Positions 15,443-25,497 of a stretch of 64,000 bases of DNA are shown one piece after another. Within the stretch, counting starts at the first letter, position 1. Every line of letters begins with the position of its first letter. The notes under the pieces were generated by a model that was not told the DNA's origin, made no database searches, and was given only the letters and a program-made list of their open reading frames with translations. The stretch lies in NCBI RefSeq assembly GCF_016458235.1, contig NZ_JAEMHK010000002.1, positions 1-64,000 of the forward strand, written 5' to 3'. The stretch is from Geomonas propionica (GTDB lineage Bacteria > Desulfobacterota > Desulfuromonadia > Geobacterales > Geobacteraceae). The position numbers and the translations under genes were made by a program.

Positions 15443-16071
15443 GACGACACCTGATCTTTCCACTTGGCGTCCAGCTGCGCCCATACGTCGCGCGCGTTGA
15501 AGGAGGCAGCCGCGGCGGCGAGGAGCAGGGTGAGGACGGCGAAGGACCAAAGCGCCATGCCGGGAATGACGCGAAAGTTGTTGGTGAGCTTCACCAGCGA
15601 CACCAGCACCCCCAGCATGAGTACCTCCACCATGCCCCAAGGCTCCAGCACCTGGAGCATGCGCATGAAAAGAGGGTAGCTCGGCGGCACCTTGCCCAGC
15701 TTGAGCGGCAACAAGAGGTAGGTGATAGAGATCAGTTCCACGGCGGGGGCAGCAATCGCGGTGAGGAAGACGAGCAGCGAGATGCTCTTCATGTGCTGGT
15801 CCCACAGGGAAAGAACCGCCTCGAAAAGGGTGATGGCGCTGCGGTCGCCCTGCACCTCGATGCTGAAAATGGGGAACAGGTTGGCGCCCAGAAAGACCAT
15901 GGCCGCGGCCAGGGTGTAGGCGAGGGTGCGATCGACGCTGTCGGTGGCGTTACGGTACAATACGGCGCCGCAGCGCGGACAACTGGCATAGCAGCCCGGA
16001 TTCAACTGTATGTCGCGCTGCAAGAGGTCACAGTCGTGGCAGGCGATGAGTTGTGCGGTTCGCTCAGTCAT
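15439..16071 (-). CDS. PqiA-type membrane protein, first half
   Basis: This is a 210-residue protein from the ATG at 16071; a TTG 18 bases upstream is a weaker alternative. Paired CxxC motifs (CHDCDLL.., CPRCGAVL) form a zinc-ribbon-like N-terminus, followed by four membrane helices and the loop FSIEVQGDRSAITLFEAV typical of PqiA modules. It is the first gene of a tight pqiA-pqiA-pqiB-pqiC operon with overlapping stops and starts, so all four products probably act as one transport complex. Confidence 0.88.
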   Translation of the reverse strand: MTERTAQLIACHDCDLLQRDIQLNPGCYASCPRCGAVLYRNATDSVDRTLAYTLAAAMVFLGANLFPIFSIEVQGDRSAITLFEAVLSLWDQHMKSISLLVFLTAIAAPAVELISITYLLLPLKLGKVPPSYPLFMRMLQVLEPWGMVEVLMLGVLVSLVKLTNNFRVIPGMALWSFAVLTLLLAAAAASFNARDVWAQLDAKWKDQVSS

Positions 16072-16183
16072 CAGGAGAAGAGCTCCCAAGCTTCAAAGGG
16101 GACGTCAGAGGGGGACAGGCACCTGGCGGAGCCAGTCCCCCTTTAGTCAATGACAGAGGAAAAGATACCACATTGCGGGCTGA

Positions 16184-16225
16184 AAACTGAATCAGCCGCT
16201 CAGGAAGTCTCCCAAGCGGCTGATT
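16184..16225 (-). terminator. Terminator downstream of tRNA-Pro
   Basis: AATCAGCCGCT (16190-16200) and AGCGGCTGATT (16215-16225) make an 11-bp stem, followed on the minus strand by CAGTTTTC. It closes the minus-strand tRNA-Pro transcript five bases after the encoded CCA. Confidence 0.7.
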
Positions 16226-16232
16226 GAAATGG

Positions 16233-16307
16233 TCGGTGCGACTGGATTCGAACCAGCGACCACTAGACCCCCAGTCTAGTGCGCTACCAGGCTGCGCTAC
16301 GCACCGA
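16233..16307 (-). tRNA. tRNA-Pro (GGG)
   Basis: The minus-strand cloverleaf has acceptor TCGGTGC/GCACCGA, D arm GCGCAGCCTGGTAGCGC, anticodon stem CTAGA/TCTAG with loop CTGGGGG (anticodon GGG), and T loop TTCGAAT. CCA is encoded at 16232-16230. It follows merR by 14 bp. Confidence 0.92.
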
Positions 16308-16320
16308 TTAAACCTGATAA

Positions 16321-16659
16321 TTACAACTGATCCCTCAAACTGGTCAGTTCCAGCTTCACTTCGTGAAGGAGCGCCGCGAGCGCTTCACCGGAAAGGTCGG
16401 TTTTTCGGTACTTTTTCTTACCCTCCAGACGCTGTCTTGCCCCCTCTATAGTGAGCTTTTCCGCGTACAGGAGTTCTTTGATCTGAGCGAGCAACTCTAC
16501 GTCCTTCCTGGTGTAGAGCCTCTGGCCGCTGCTGCTTTTCTTGGGTGCCAGCGAGGAAAACTCAGTTTCCCAGAAGCGCAAGACCGAGGTGGGGAGTCCC
16601 GTCAGGGCGGAAACCTCGCCTATCCTCAGGTAGTGCTTGTCCGGGATCCCGGTAATCAT
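16321..16659 (-). CDS. MerR-family transcriptional regulator
   Basis: This 112-residue protein has the MerR winged helix: [25 protein letters not shown], then [32 protein letters not shown]. The C-terminal effector part is short and lacks metal-binding cysteines, like the small MerR proteins that often follow ihfA downstream of pheT. Its start lies two bases past the ihfA stop, so it is probably translated with ihfA. Confidence 0.9.
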   Translation of the reverse strand: MITGIPDKHYLRIGEVSALTGLPTSVLRFWETEFSSLAPKKSSSGQRLYTRKDVELLAQIKELLYAEKLTIEGARQRLEGKKKYRKTDLSGEALAALLHEVKLELTSLRDQL

Positions 16660-16661
16660 GG

Positions 16662-16940
16662 CTACTGGCTGTTGATCGCGCTCTTGAGAACCTGGCTCGG
16701 CTTGAAGGTGAGGATCTTACGAGCCACGATGGTGATCTCCTCGCCGGTCTGCGGGTTCCTGCCACGACGATCGGACTTCTCTTTCACAACAAAGTTGCCG
16801 AACCCGGCAATCTTGATTTTATCGCCGTCTTCAAGAGTGGTTTTAATGAGGTCGAAGACCGTCTCAACGAGTTCGGCGGATTCTTTTTTGGAGAAACCGA
16901 CCTTCTCATAAATTTTTTCTACGATGTCCGCTTTGGTCAT
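16662..16940 (-). CDS. Integration host factor alpha subunit
   Basis: This is a 92-residue HU/IHF-fold protein. KADIVEKIYEKVGFSKKESAELVE and the DNA-binding arm region GFGNFVVKEKSDRRGRNPQTGEEI followed by FKPSQVLKSAIN match IhfA. IHF bends DNA at specific sites for recombination, transcription (including sigma-54 promoters) and replication. Its position after pheT matches ihfA placement in many proteobacteria. Confidence 0.94.
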   Translation of the reverse strand: MTKADIVEKIYEKVGFSKKESAELVETVFDLIKTTLEDGDKIKIAGFGNFVVKEKSDRRGRNPQTGEEITIVARKILTFKPSQVLKSAINSQ

Positions 16941-17026
16941 AATCCCCTCAACAGGTGAAACATTTCAGTGTGTTCTCAACAGCGGCTTAATCTAATACCA
17001 TAGCGTTTTCGATTTCGCAACCGTTT

Positions 17027-19432
17027 TTATCTGAACGAAACATTTAATTTTTTCTGCAGCGCATCGATAACCCTCTGGTGCAGACGGGTCACTTCGTCGT
17101 CGGTCAGGGTCCTTTCCTTGGAGCCGTAACGGACGCGAATGGCGACACTCTTTTCATGAGACGCGATGTTGCCACCCATGTAAAGGTCGAAGATTTCCAC
17201 CCCTTCCAGCTCCGGCGCCTTGACGCCGTTGACGCAGGAAATCACGTCGGCGACGGGGAGTTCCCTCGGGAGCAGCATGGCGATATCCCGGAAGGTGGAG
17301 GGGAAGCGCGAAGGGACCTGGGCGGCGCCCTGCTTCTTGCGGCAGGCGAGCAGCGCCTCGAAGTTCAGTTCCAGGTAATACAGCGGCGTCGCGATGCCGT
17401 AGTTTTCCTGCACCGTGGGATGCAGCTCCCCCAGGGAGCCGAGCACCTTTTTGCCGGAGAGGATGCGGCAGGCCTTGCCCGGATGGTAGTACGGGTCGAG
17501 ATCCTCGGCGCTGAAGTTCACGCCCCCCACGTTCAGTTCGGAAAGGAGGTTCTCGGCGATCCCTTTCACGTCGAAGAAGTCGATCTCGTCCTTGCCCTGG
17601 TTCCACCCTTCCAGATCGCGCTTGCCGGTGAGGAGCGCGGAAATGTAGAGCGGCTCCTGCGGCAGTTCCTCCCCTTCCACGGGGAGGTAGATGCGGCGCA
17701 TCTCGAAGATGCGCAGGTTGAGCGTGCGGAAGCTCACGTTCTTGACGGCCGTATCCAAAAGGCCGGGAAGCATGGTGGTGCGCATCACCGAGAGTTCGTC
17801 GGAGATCGGGTTCAGGAGCACCATGCCGTTACTGCGCAGGTCTTCCTGCGGCAGCAGGATCTTCTCGCAGGAAGAAGGCGCCACGAAGCTGTAGTTGATC
17901 ACCTCGTTGAGCCCGTGGGCTACCAGGAGGTCTTTCACCTTGGCGGCGAGGCGCTGGTCATCGGAGGGAAGATCGGAGAAGACTGAGGCCTGCGGCAGGG
18001 TTGCCGGAACCTTGTCGAAGCCGTTCAGGCGCACCACTTCCTCGACCAGGTCGATCTCGCGCTCCAGGTCGACCCTGAACAGCGGGACCTTGACCTGGAA
18101 CACACCGGCTTCGGTCTGGGTGACTTCAAATTCCAGGCGGCGGAAGATGTCCTCAACCTCAGTCGCACTGAGCGCGAGGCCGGAAACCGCGTTGATGCGC
18201 GCGAGGCGCGCCGTGATGACCCGGGGCTCAACCGGCGCCGGGTAGACGTCGATGACACCCTTGGCCACCTTGCCACCGGAAAGTTCGGCGATCAGCTGCG
18301 CTGCGCGGTCCAGGGCGCGGGTAAGGCCCGCGATGTCGGCGCCGCGCTCGAAGCGGTGCGACGACTCGGTGTGGATGCCCAGACGCTTGGAGGTCTTGCG
18401 GATGGCGGAAGGGTTAAAGTAGGCACTCTCCAGGAGCACCTCCGTGGTCCCCTCCCCTATCTCGGAGTTGCCGCCCCCCATGATGCCGGCCAGCGCCACG
18501 GCCTTCGCGCCGTCGCGGATGGTGAGGTCGGTAACGGTGAGTTCGCGCTCCTGACCGTCCAGGGTGCCGAACTTCTCGCCCTCCCCTGCCGCGGCGACCA
18601 CGATCTTGCCGCCGGAAAGGAGCTTGAAGTCGAAGGCGTGCAGCGGGTGCCCGTACTCGAGCAGCACGTAGTTGGTCACGTCGACGATGTTGTTGATGGC
18701 GCGGATGCCGGCGGCCATGAGCCGGTTGGCGAGCCAGGCGGGAGAATCCGCCAAGGTGCAGCCGGTGATATGGCGCGCGGTGTAGCGCGGGCAGAGCTCG
18801 GGAGCGAGGATCTCGACGCTGGCGATCCCCCCGATGGGGGCGCCGGTCTCGTTGACGTCGAGGCCCGGGTAGTGCACCTTCTTGCCCAGCTTGGCGGCAA
18901 CTTCACGGGCGATGCCCACGACACTCAGGCAGTCGGCGCGGTTCGGGGTGAGCCCGATCTCGAAGATGACGTCCTTGGTGCCGAGCGCGTCGAAAAGGGG
19001 CGTGCCGATCTGGAAATCCTCGGGGAGGATCATGATGCCGGAGGACTCGGCCGAGAGCGCGAGTTCCTTCTCGGAGCAGAGCATGCCGCAGGACTCTTCG
19101 CCGCGGATCTTGGAGCGCTTGATCTTGAAGTCGCCGGGGAGGGTCGCGCCGATCTGGGCCAGGGCGACCTTGTCGCCGGCCTTGAAGTTCTGCGCGCCGC
19201 AGACCACGTCGAGGATCTCCTTGCCGTTGTCCACCTTGCACAGCGAGAGCTTGTCGGCGTTGGGGTGCTGGTTTTTCTCCACCACCTGGGCCACCACCAC
19301 GTCGTCCATGCCGCCGCCCACCTCTTCCATCCTTTCGACCTCGAGGCCGAGCATGGTGAGCAGGTGCGACAGTTCCGCAGCCGGGAGGTCGCAATCGACG
19401 AATTCCTTGATCCAGTTATAGGTAACTATCAT
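17027..19432 (-). CDS. Phenylalanyl-tRNA synthetase beta subunit
   Basis: This 801-residue protein starts at the ATG at 19432 (MIVTYNWIKEFVDCDLPAAEL), with AAGGAA upstream. The upstream extension of the frame only translates a repeat (FIPFIPFIP). N-terminal tRNA-binding domain about residues 38-150, B3/4 about 210-380, B5 about 405-475, core about 490-680, and C-terminal FDX-ACB anticodon-binding domain about 708-800 (FPSTFRDIAMLLP..). With PheS it forms the alpha2-beta2 enzyme that charges tRNA-Phe. A long inverted repeat separates it from pheS. Confidence 0.96.
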   Translation of the reverse strand: MIVTYNWIKEFVDCDLPAAELSHLLTMLGLEVERMEEVGGGMDDVVVAQVVEKNQHPNADKLSLCKVDNGKEILDVVCGAQNFKAGDKVALAQIGATLPGDFKIKRSKIRGEESCGMLCSEKELALSAESSGIMILPEDFQIGTPLFDALGTKDVIFEIGLTPNRADCLSVVGIAREVAAKLGKKVHYPGLDVNETGAPIGGIASVEILAPELCPRYTARHITGCTLADSPAWLANRLMAAGIRAINNIVDVTNYVLLEYGHPLHAFDFKLLSGGKIVVAAAGEGEKFGTLDGQERELTVTDLTIRDGAKAVALAGIMGGGNSEIGEGTTEVLLESAYFNPSAIRKTSKRLGIHTESSHRFERGADIAGLTRALDRAAQLIAELSGGKVAKGVIDVYPAPVEPRVITARLARINAVSGLALSATEVEDIFRRLEFEVTQTEAGVFQVKVPLFRVDLEREIDLVEEVVRLNGFDKVPATLPQASVFSDLPSDDQRLAAKVKDLLVAHGLNEVINYSFVAPSSCEKILLPQEDLRSNGMVLLNPISDELSVMRTTMLPGLLDTAVKNVSFRTLNLRIFEMRRIYLPVEGEELPQEPLYISALLTGKRDLEGWNQGKDEIDFFDVKGIAENLLSELNVGGVNFSAEDLDPYYHPGKACRILSGKKVLGSLGELHPTVQENYGIATPLYYLELNFEALLACRKKQGAAQVPSRFPSTFRDIAMLLPRELPVADVISCVNGVKAPELEGVEIFDLYMGGNIASHEKSVAIRVRYGSKERTLTDDEVTRLHQRVIDALQKKLNVSFR

Positions 19433-19457
19433 AGCGATTCCTTCAAGTCGTAAATCT

Positions 19458-19551
19458 ACAGGGATAAAGGGGATAAAAGGGATAAAGGCAGAACCGTCAT
19501 ACCGGGGCAAAACCGGCCTTGGTTTTACCCCCTGTATCCCTTTTATCCCTG
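19458..19551. repeat. GGGATAAA inverted-repeat element, copy 1 (pheS/pheT)
   Basis: The left arm is ACAGGGATAAAGGGGATAAA with a 9-bp period (three units) and the right arm is the inverted form TATCCCTTTTATCCCTGT. They flank a 43-bp centre that has its own hairpin (AAAACCGGCC..GGTTTT). The same architecture with an unrelated centre occurs at 37142-37241 and 60636-60728. Confidence 0.85.
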
Positions 19552-19562
19552 TTCAATGCCTT

Positions 19563-21009
<1,447 letters not shown>

Positions 21010-21240
21010 ACGAACTCCTTCTGGTTTTTAAATTAGCCGGATCCGCAAGGGGAGACGTTTCCTCACGGTTCTCGGACTTCGGTAAACCGGGGCTAGGGGC
21101 CGGCGCTGGGGGGCTGGTAAAAATCGCACATTCCCGGCGCGGCCTGGTCCTACCCTGGTTAGTGATGCTATAAAGTCTCCGGTTCTAGTTTCCGGTCTCT
21201 AGGCTTGGCTAGCCCCTAGTCCCTAGACCCTAGTCCCTCG
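21010..21240. other. Unusually long rpmI-rplT spacer
   Basis: The spacer has no ORF. It contains tandem CCCTAGT/CCCTAGA units near 21213-21238 and GC-rich partial palindromes (CTAGGGGCCGGCGC..). It may hold an L20-binding structure or simply a repeat insertion. Confidence 0.5.
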
Positions 21241-21438
21241 TTACTTGTAGGGGATGAGGCAGCAGATGTTCTTGTGGTCGGAAGCTGCGACGATGCCGCC
21301 TTTGCGGAGGTTGCGCTTGGTCTTCCTGGTTTTGGAGGTCAGGATGTGGCTGGTGAAGGCGTGAGCCATCTTGATTTTGCCTGTGCCGGTCTTGCTGAAA
21401 CGCTTGGCGGCGCCCCTATGGGTCTTCATTTTAGGCAT
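21241..21438 (-). CDS. Ribosomal protein L35
   Basis: This 65-residue protein ([33 protein letters not shown]..) matches L35 over its full length. It belongs to the infC-rpmI-rplT operon and starts 28 bp after the infC stop. Confidence 0.97.
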   Translation of the reverse strand: MPKMKTHRGAAKRFSKTGTGKIKMAHAFTSHILTSKTRKTKRNLRKGGIVAASDHKNICCLIPYK

Positions 21439-21466
21439 TGTTTTACTACTCCTTTGTTGGTGGTGT

Positions 21467-21985
<519 letters not shown>

Positions 21986-21996
21986 GACGCCACCTC

Positions 21997-23907
21997 CTAT
22001 TTGTAGGTTTTGACTTCGTTCTCTATGAATGCGATGAACTGTTCGGGTGTCATCGCGTCTAGGTTCTTGCCGTCGCGGAAGCGCGGAGCGAGCAGGCCGC
22101 CTTCGACCTCCTTGTCACCCACCACCAGCATGTACGGTATCTTCTGCAGCTGTGCCTCGCGAATCTTGAAGCCCAGCTTCTCGTTTCTGAAATCCTTCTG
22201 TACCCTGACGCCCGCCGCGCGCAACTTGTCGAACGCAGCCTGTGCGTAAGGGATCTGGTTGTCGGTAACCGTAAGAACGGTCGCCTGAACCGGTGCCAGC
22301 CAAGTCGGGAAGTTTCCGGCGAAGTGCTCGATGAGGACACCGATAAAGCGCTCGATGGCGCCCAGGATGACCCGGTGCACCATGACGGGGCGCTTTTTCT
22401 CACCGTCAGCGTCCACGTAGGTGAGGTCGAAACGTTCCGGAAGGGTAAAATCGCACTGGATAGTAGCACATTGCCATCTTCTGTCAAGTGCGTCGCGCAG
22501 TTTGATGTCGATCTTGGGACCGTAGAAGGCGCCGTCCCCCTCGTTGATCTCGTAGGGGCGGCCGGAATCCTTGAGCGCGTTCAGGAGCGCGGCGGTCGCC
22601 AGCTCCCAGGCATCGTCGGAACCGATCGACTTCTCGGGACGGGTGGAAAGTTCCATCTCGAACTCGAAGCCGAAGATCCCCATCACCTCGGTGACGAACT
22701 GGATGACGCCCTTGATTTCGGCGTCGAGCTGGTCCGGGGTGCACAGGATGTGCGCGTCGTCCTGGGTAAAGCCGCGCACGCGCAGGAGGCCATGCAGCAC
22801 CCCTGCCCGCTCGTGGCGGTGTACGGTGCCCAGCTCGAAGTAGCGTAGCGGCAGGTCGCGGTAGGAACGAAGCTGCGAGCGGTAGATCATCATGTGGGCC
22901 AGGCAGTTCATCGGCTTGACGCCGTAGCCCTGCTCGTCCACGGTGGTGAAGTACATGTTCTCGCGGTAGTTCTCGTAGTGGCCGGAACGCTGCCAAAGCT
23001 CGGTCTTCAGGATCTGGGGACCGAGGACGATGTCGTAGCCGCGCTTCAAGTGCTCTTTGCGCTCGAAGTCCTCGAGGATGGTGCGCAGCATGGCCCCTTT
23101 CGGATGCCAGATGACCAGGCCCGCGCCGACTTCGTCATTGAACGAGAAGAGGTCGAGTTCCTTGCCGAGCTTTCTGTGGTCGCGCTTCTTGGCTTCCTCG
23201 ATGCGCTCCAGGTAGGCGTCGAGCTCCTTCTTGTCGGCGAAGGCGGTGCCGTAGACGCGCTGCAGCATGGGGCGCTTCTCGTCACCGCGCCAGTAGGCGC
23301 CGGCGATAGAGGTGAGCTTGAACGCCTTGCAGAAGGAGGTCTTGGGAAGGTGCGGGCCGCGGCAGAGGTCGGCGAAGTCGCCCTGGGTGTACAGGGAGAC
23401 CCGGTCGGCGCCAAGGTCCTCGATCAGTTCGACCTTGTAGTCCTCACCCATCTTCTTGAACAGCTCGATCGCCTGGGCGCTGGTGAGCTCGGAGCGCTCG
23501 ATCTTCAGGTCGGCCTTGGCGAGCTCGCGCATCTTGGCCTCGATCTTCTCGAGGTCCTCGGGGGTGAAGGGATGATCGACGTCGAAGTCGTAGTAGAAAC
23601 CGGTCTCGATGGCGGGGCCGATGGTCACCTTGGCCTGCGGGAACAAAGCTTTCACCGCCTGCGCCATGAGGTGCGAGGTGGAGTGCCTGATGATCTCCAG
23701 GGCCTCGGGGCTCTTCTCGGTGATGATCTCCACCTTGGCGCCGTCGGCGAGCTTAGTGTTGAGATCGACCAGGTTGCCGTCGATCTTGCCGGCGATGGCA
23801 GCCTTGGCGAGACCCGCTCCAATGGAAGCGGCCAGATCGAAGATGGAGGAGCCTGCAGGCAAGGGCCTTTGGGAACCGTCCGGGAGCGTGACCTTAATCT
23901 CGTTCAT
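21997..23907 (-). CDS. Threonyl-tRNA synthetase
   Basis: This 636-residue class II synthetase has an N-terminal TGS domain (1-60), an editing domain (about 65-225, [33 protein letters not shown]), a catalytic core with [23 protein letters not shown] and [15 protein letters not shown], and a C-terminal anticodon-binding domain. Zinc ligands Cys (MNCL), His (HRHE region) and His (VHRVIL) are present. It charges tRNA-Thr and is the first gene of the thrS-infC-rpmI-rplT set. Confidence 0.96.
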   Translation of the reverse strand: MNEIKVTLPDGSQRPLPAGSSIFDLAASIGAGLAKAAIAGKIDGNLVDLNTKLADGAKVEIITEKSPEALEIIRHSTSHLMAQAVKALFPQAKVTIGPAIETGFYYDFDVDHPFTPEDLEKIEAKMRELAKADLKIERSELTSAQAIELFKKMGEDYKVELIEDLGADRVSLYTQGDFADLCRGPHLPKTSFCKAFKLTSIAGAYWRGDEKRPMLQRVYGTAFADKKELDAYLERIEEAKKRDHRKLGKELDLFSFNDEVGAGLVIWHPKGAMLRTILEDFERKEHLKRGYDIVLGPQILKTELWQRSGHYENYRENMYFTTVDEQGYGVKPMNCLAHMMIYRSQLRSYRDLPLRYFELGTVHRHERAGVLHGLLRVRGFTQDDAHILCTPDQLDAEIKGVIQFVTEVMGIFGFEFEMELSTRPEKSIGSDDAWELATAALLNALKDSGRPYEINEGDGAFYGPKIDIKLRDALDRRWQCATIQCDFTLPERFDLTYVDADGEKKRPVMVHRVILGAIERFIGVLIEHFAGNFPTWLAPVQATVLTVTDNQIPYAQAAFDKLRAAGVRVQKDFRNEKLGFKIREAQLQKIPYMLVVGDKEVEGGLLAPRFRDGKNLDAMTPEQFIAFIENEVKTYK

Positions 23908-23935
23908 GCAAGACCCCTTTTGAAAAAACTGGTGA

Positions 23936-23969
23936 CAAAACAGAAAGAGGCATCGAAACTCGATGCCTC
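23936..23969 (-). terminator. Terminator between tRNA-Val and thrS
   Basis: GAGGCATCGA (23947-23956) and TCGATGCCTC (23960-23969) form a perfect stem with a 3-base loop, followed on the minus strand by TTTCTGTTTT. It lies just 3' of tRNA-Val and 5' of thrS, so it probably ends the tRNA transcript but could also regulate thrS. Confidence 0.75.
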
Positions 23970-24004
23970 CGTCGAACCTCGTACTGAAGGTCTCTTTTGA
24001 TTGG

Positions 24005-24076
24005 TAGGCGCGGGCGGTTTCGAACCGCCGACCCCTAGCGTGTCGAGCTAGTGCTCTACCCCTGAGCTACGCGCCT
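24005..24076 (-). tRNA. tRNA-Val (GAC)
   Basis: The minus-strand cloverleaf has acceptor AGGCGCG/CGCGCCT, D arm GCTCAGGGGTAGAGC, anticodon stem CTAGC/GCTAG with loop TCGACAC (anticodon GAC), T loop TTCGAAA and encoded CCA at 24004-24002. Confidence 0.92.
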
Positions 24077-24165
24077 GTTTTTGTTGCTGCTTCGTGGAAC
24101 TCGGACTTTGTACCAATTCGCCATTTTAAAGTCAAGGCTTTTTGTTTGTCACCCATGAATTTTTC

Positions 24166-25266
24166 TCATTGGACGTTTGCCGTGTCGCGATCACCTTCCC
24201 TAAGCATCTGAATTAGCGTCCGAGCCACTTCCGATGGATCGGCATCGATGCAGGATGTTTCGTGGGCACAGGGCGGGATGGTGCCCCACCTGGCGCAGGG
24301 AGCACAGGAAAGCGACGAGGCGAAGACGCGGTGACCATCCCCCTTGGGCGCCCATTTCACGGCATCGCTCGGGCCGAAGAGCGACAAGGTCGCCGTGCCG
24401 AGGCCGGCGGCGATGTGCAAGAGGCCCGAGTCGCCGGTGAGCAGGACTTTCGCGGCTGCGATCACTGCGGCGCTTTCGGCAAGGCTCGTCTGCCCCGCCA
24501 AGTTTATGGCCCCGGTCGCCCGTGCGATGGCGTCGGCGACGTCCTCGTCCTCTTTGCCGCCTACCACCACGGTCGCGTGTCCCGCCAGTGCGACGGAGGC
24601 CGCCACCTGGCGAAAGCGCGCCCCCCCCCATTCTTTGCGCGGCACGCTGGCGCCGGGAAAGATGGCCGCGAAAGGCTGGTCGCCCAGGCGGGCCAAAAAG
24701 CGTGCGGCGGTCTCCCGCGCGGCATCCGGCAGTTCCAAAAACGGCACCGGGAGCTCGGCCGGCGCATCGATGCCCAGGGGAGCCAGCAGCCGGAAGAAGG
24801 AAAAGGGCTCGTATTCCTGCATGTCGTAGGGAACGGCATCGGTGAAGAGCCGCTGGCGCTCGTTGGTGGCGAAGCCGATGGAGCGGCGGGCGCGCACCAG
24901 GCGGGAGACCAGCGCGGAAAGCCGGTACCACTGCTCGGTGTCGATGACGAGGTCGTAGCGGTTCTTAAATACCGCGCGCAACTCCCCCGGCTCGTCGTAG
25001 CGATGCACCGCGTTCAGCCCGGCGCAAAACTGGAAGGCGGCAGCGTTTCTGCGCTCGGCCAGGATGTCGATACGGCACGCGGGATAGGCGGCCTGGAGGG
25101 CGCGCAGCGCAGGGATGAGCAGGACCGCGTCGCCGATGCCGCCGGGGCGGATGATCAAAGCGGAACGAGGCGCTTGTGCCGGGGCGGACTTTTTCCGGCG
25201 CGGAAGAAGACGGACAAGGAGCGGACCAGCAAGTGAGTCGAGACGTTTCAGATCTTTGGCCTGCAA
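24166..25266 (-). CDS. Glycosyltransferase family 9 (heptosyltransferase-like)
   Basis: This enzyme probably adds a heptose or related sugar to the lipopolysaccharide core in the cytoplasm. It has LIIRPGGIGDAVLLIPALRALQAAYP near the N-terminus and the donor-site signature HIAAGLGTATLSLFGPSDAVKWAPKG near the C-terminus, as in WaaC/WaaF-type GT9 proteins. The TTG start at 25266 is preferred (GGGAGG six bases upstream); the frame can be extended to a GTG at 25302 without a ribosome site. It stands alone on the minus strand after tRNA-Val. Confidence 0.85.
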   Translation of the reverse strand: MQAKDLKRLDSLAGPLLVRLLPRRKKSAPAQAPRSALIIRPGGIGDAVLLIPALRALQAAYPACRIDILAERRNAAAFQFCAGLNAVHRYDEPGELRAVFKNRYDLVIDTEQWYRLSALVSRLVRARRSIGFATNERQRLFTDAVPYDMQEYEPFSFFRLLAPLGIDAPAELPVPFLELPDAARETAARFLARLGDQPFAAIFPGASVPRKEWGGARFRQVAASVALAGHATVVVGGKEDEDVADAIARATGAINLAGQTSLAESAAVIAAAKVLLTGDSGLLHIAAGLGTATLSLFGPSDAVKWAPKGDGHRVFASSLSCAPCARWGTIPPCAHETSCIDADPSEVARTLIQMLREGDRDTANVQ

Positions 25267-25359
25267 GGCAAGCCTCCCGTGGAAAGTTATTTCCGGCGGC
25301 ACACGCTGCCGGCGAGCATATCTATTACCAAAAAGTGTGGGGTGTTTGCAATGGCGGGT

Positions 25360-25490
25360 GAAGCCCCCCTCCCAACCTCCCCCCTCCGGGGGGAGGAGTT
25401 AAAGGACTGGGTGAGGACGGAGAGGAGGACAAGTTTAAGGGAAATGATGGGCGCTACGTCCCCTCCCCCGGAGGGGGAGGGACAGGGAGC
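25360..25490. repeat. CCCCTCC/GGAGGGG palindromic repeats
   Basis: Two palindromes, CCCCCCTCCGGGGGGAGG near 25378-25396 and CCCCTCCCCCGGAGGGGGAGG near 25460-25480, lie between the glycosyltransferase and the regulator. They resemble the REP-like element at 12495. Confidence 0.5.
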
Positions 25491-25497
25491 GGTAATA

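Noticed and set aside
14804-15805. 333-codon frame for the second PqiA protein
   Set aside because: The N-terminal third overlaps the first pqiA gene in another frame and does not resemble PqiA; the GTG at 15442 fits homology and the GTGA overlap.
23936-23969. T-box or threonine attenuator for thrS
   Set aside because: No T-box sequence or Thr-rich leader peptide is present, and the hairpin is simply explained as the tRNA-Val terminator.
25264-25302. GTG start of the glycosyltransferase at 25302
   Set aside because: There is no ribosome site before it, while the TTG at 25266 has GGAGG at ideal spacing; the longer start remains possible.
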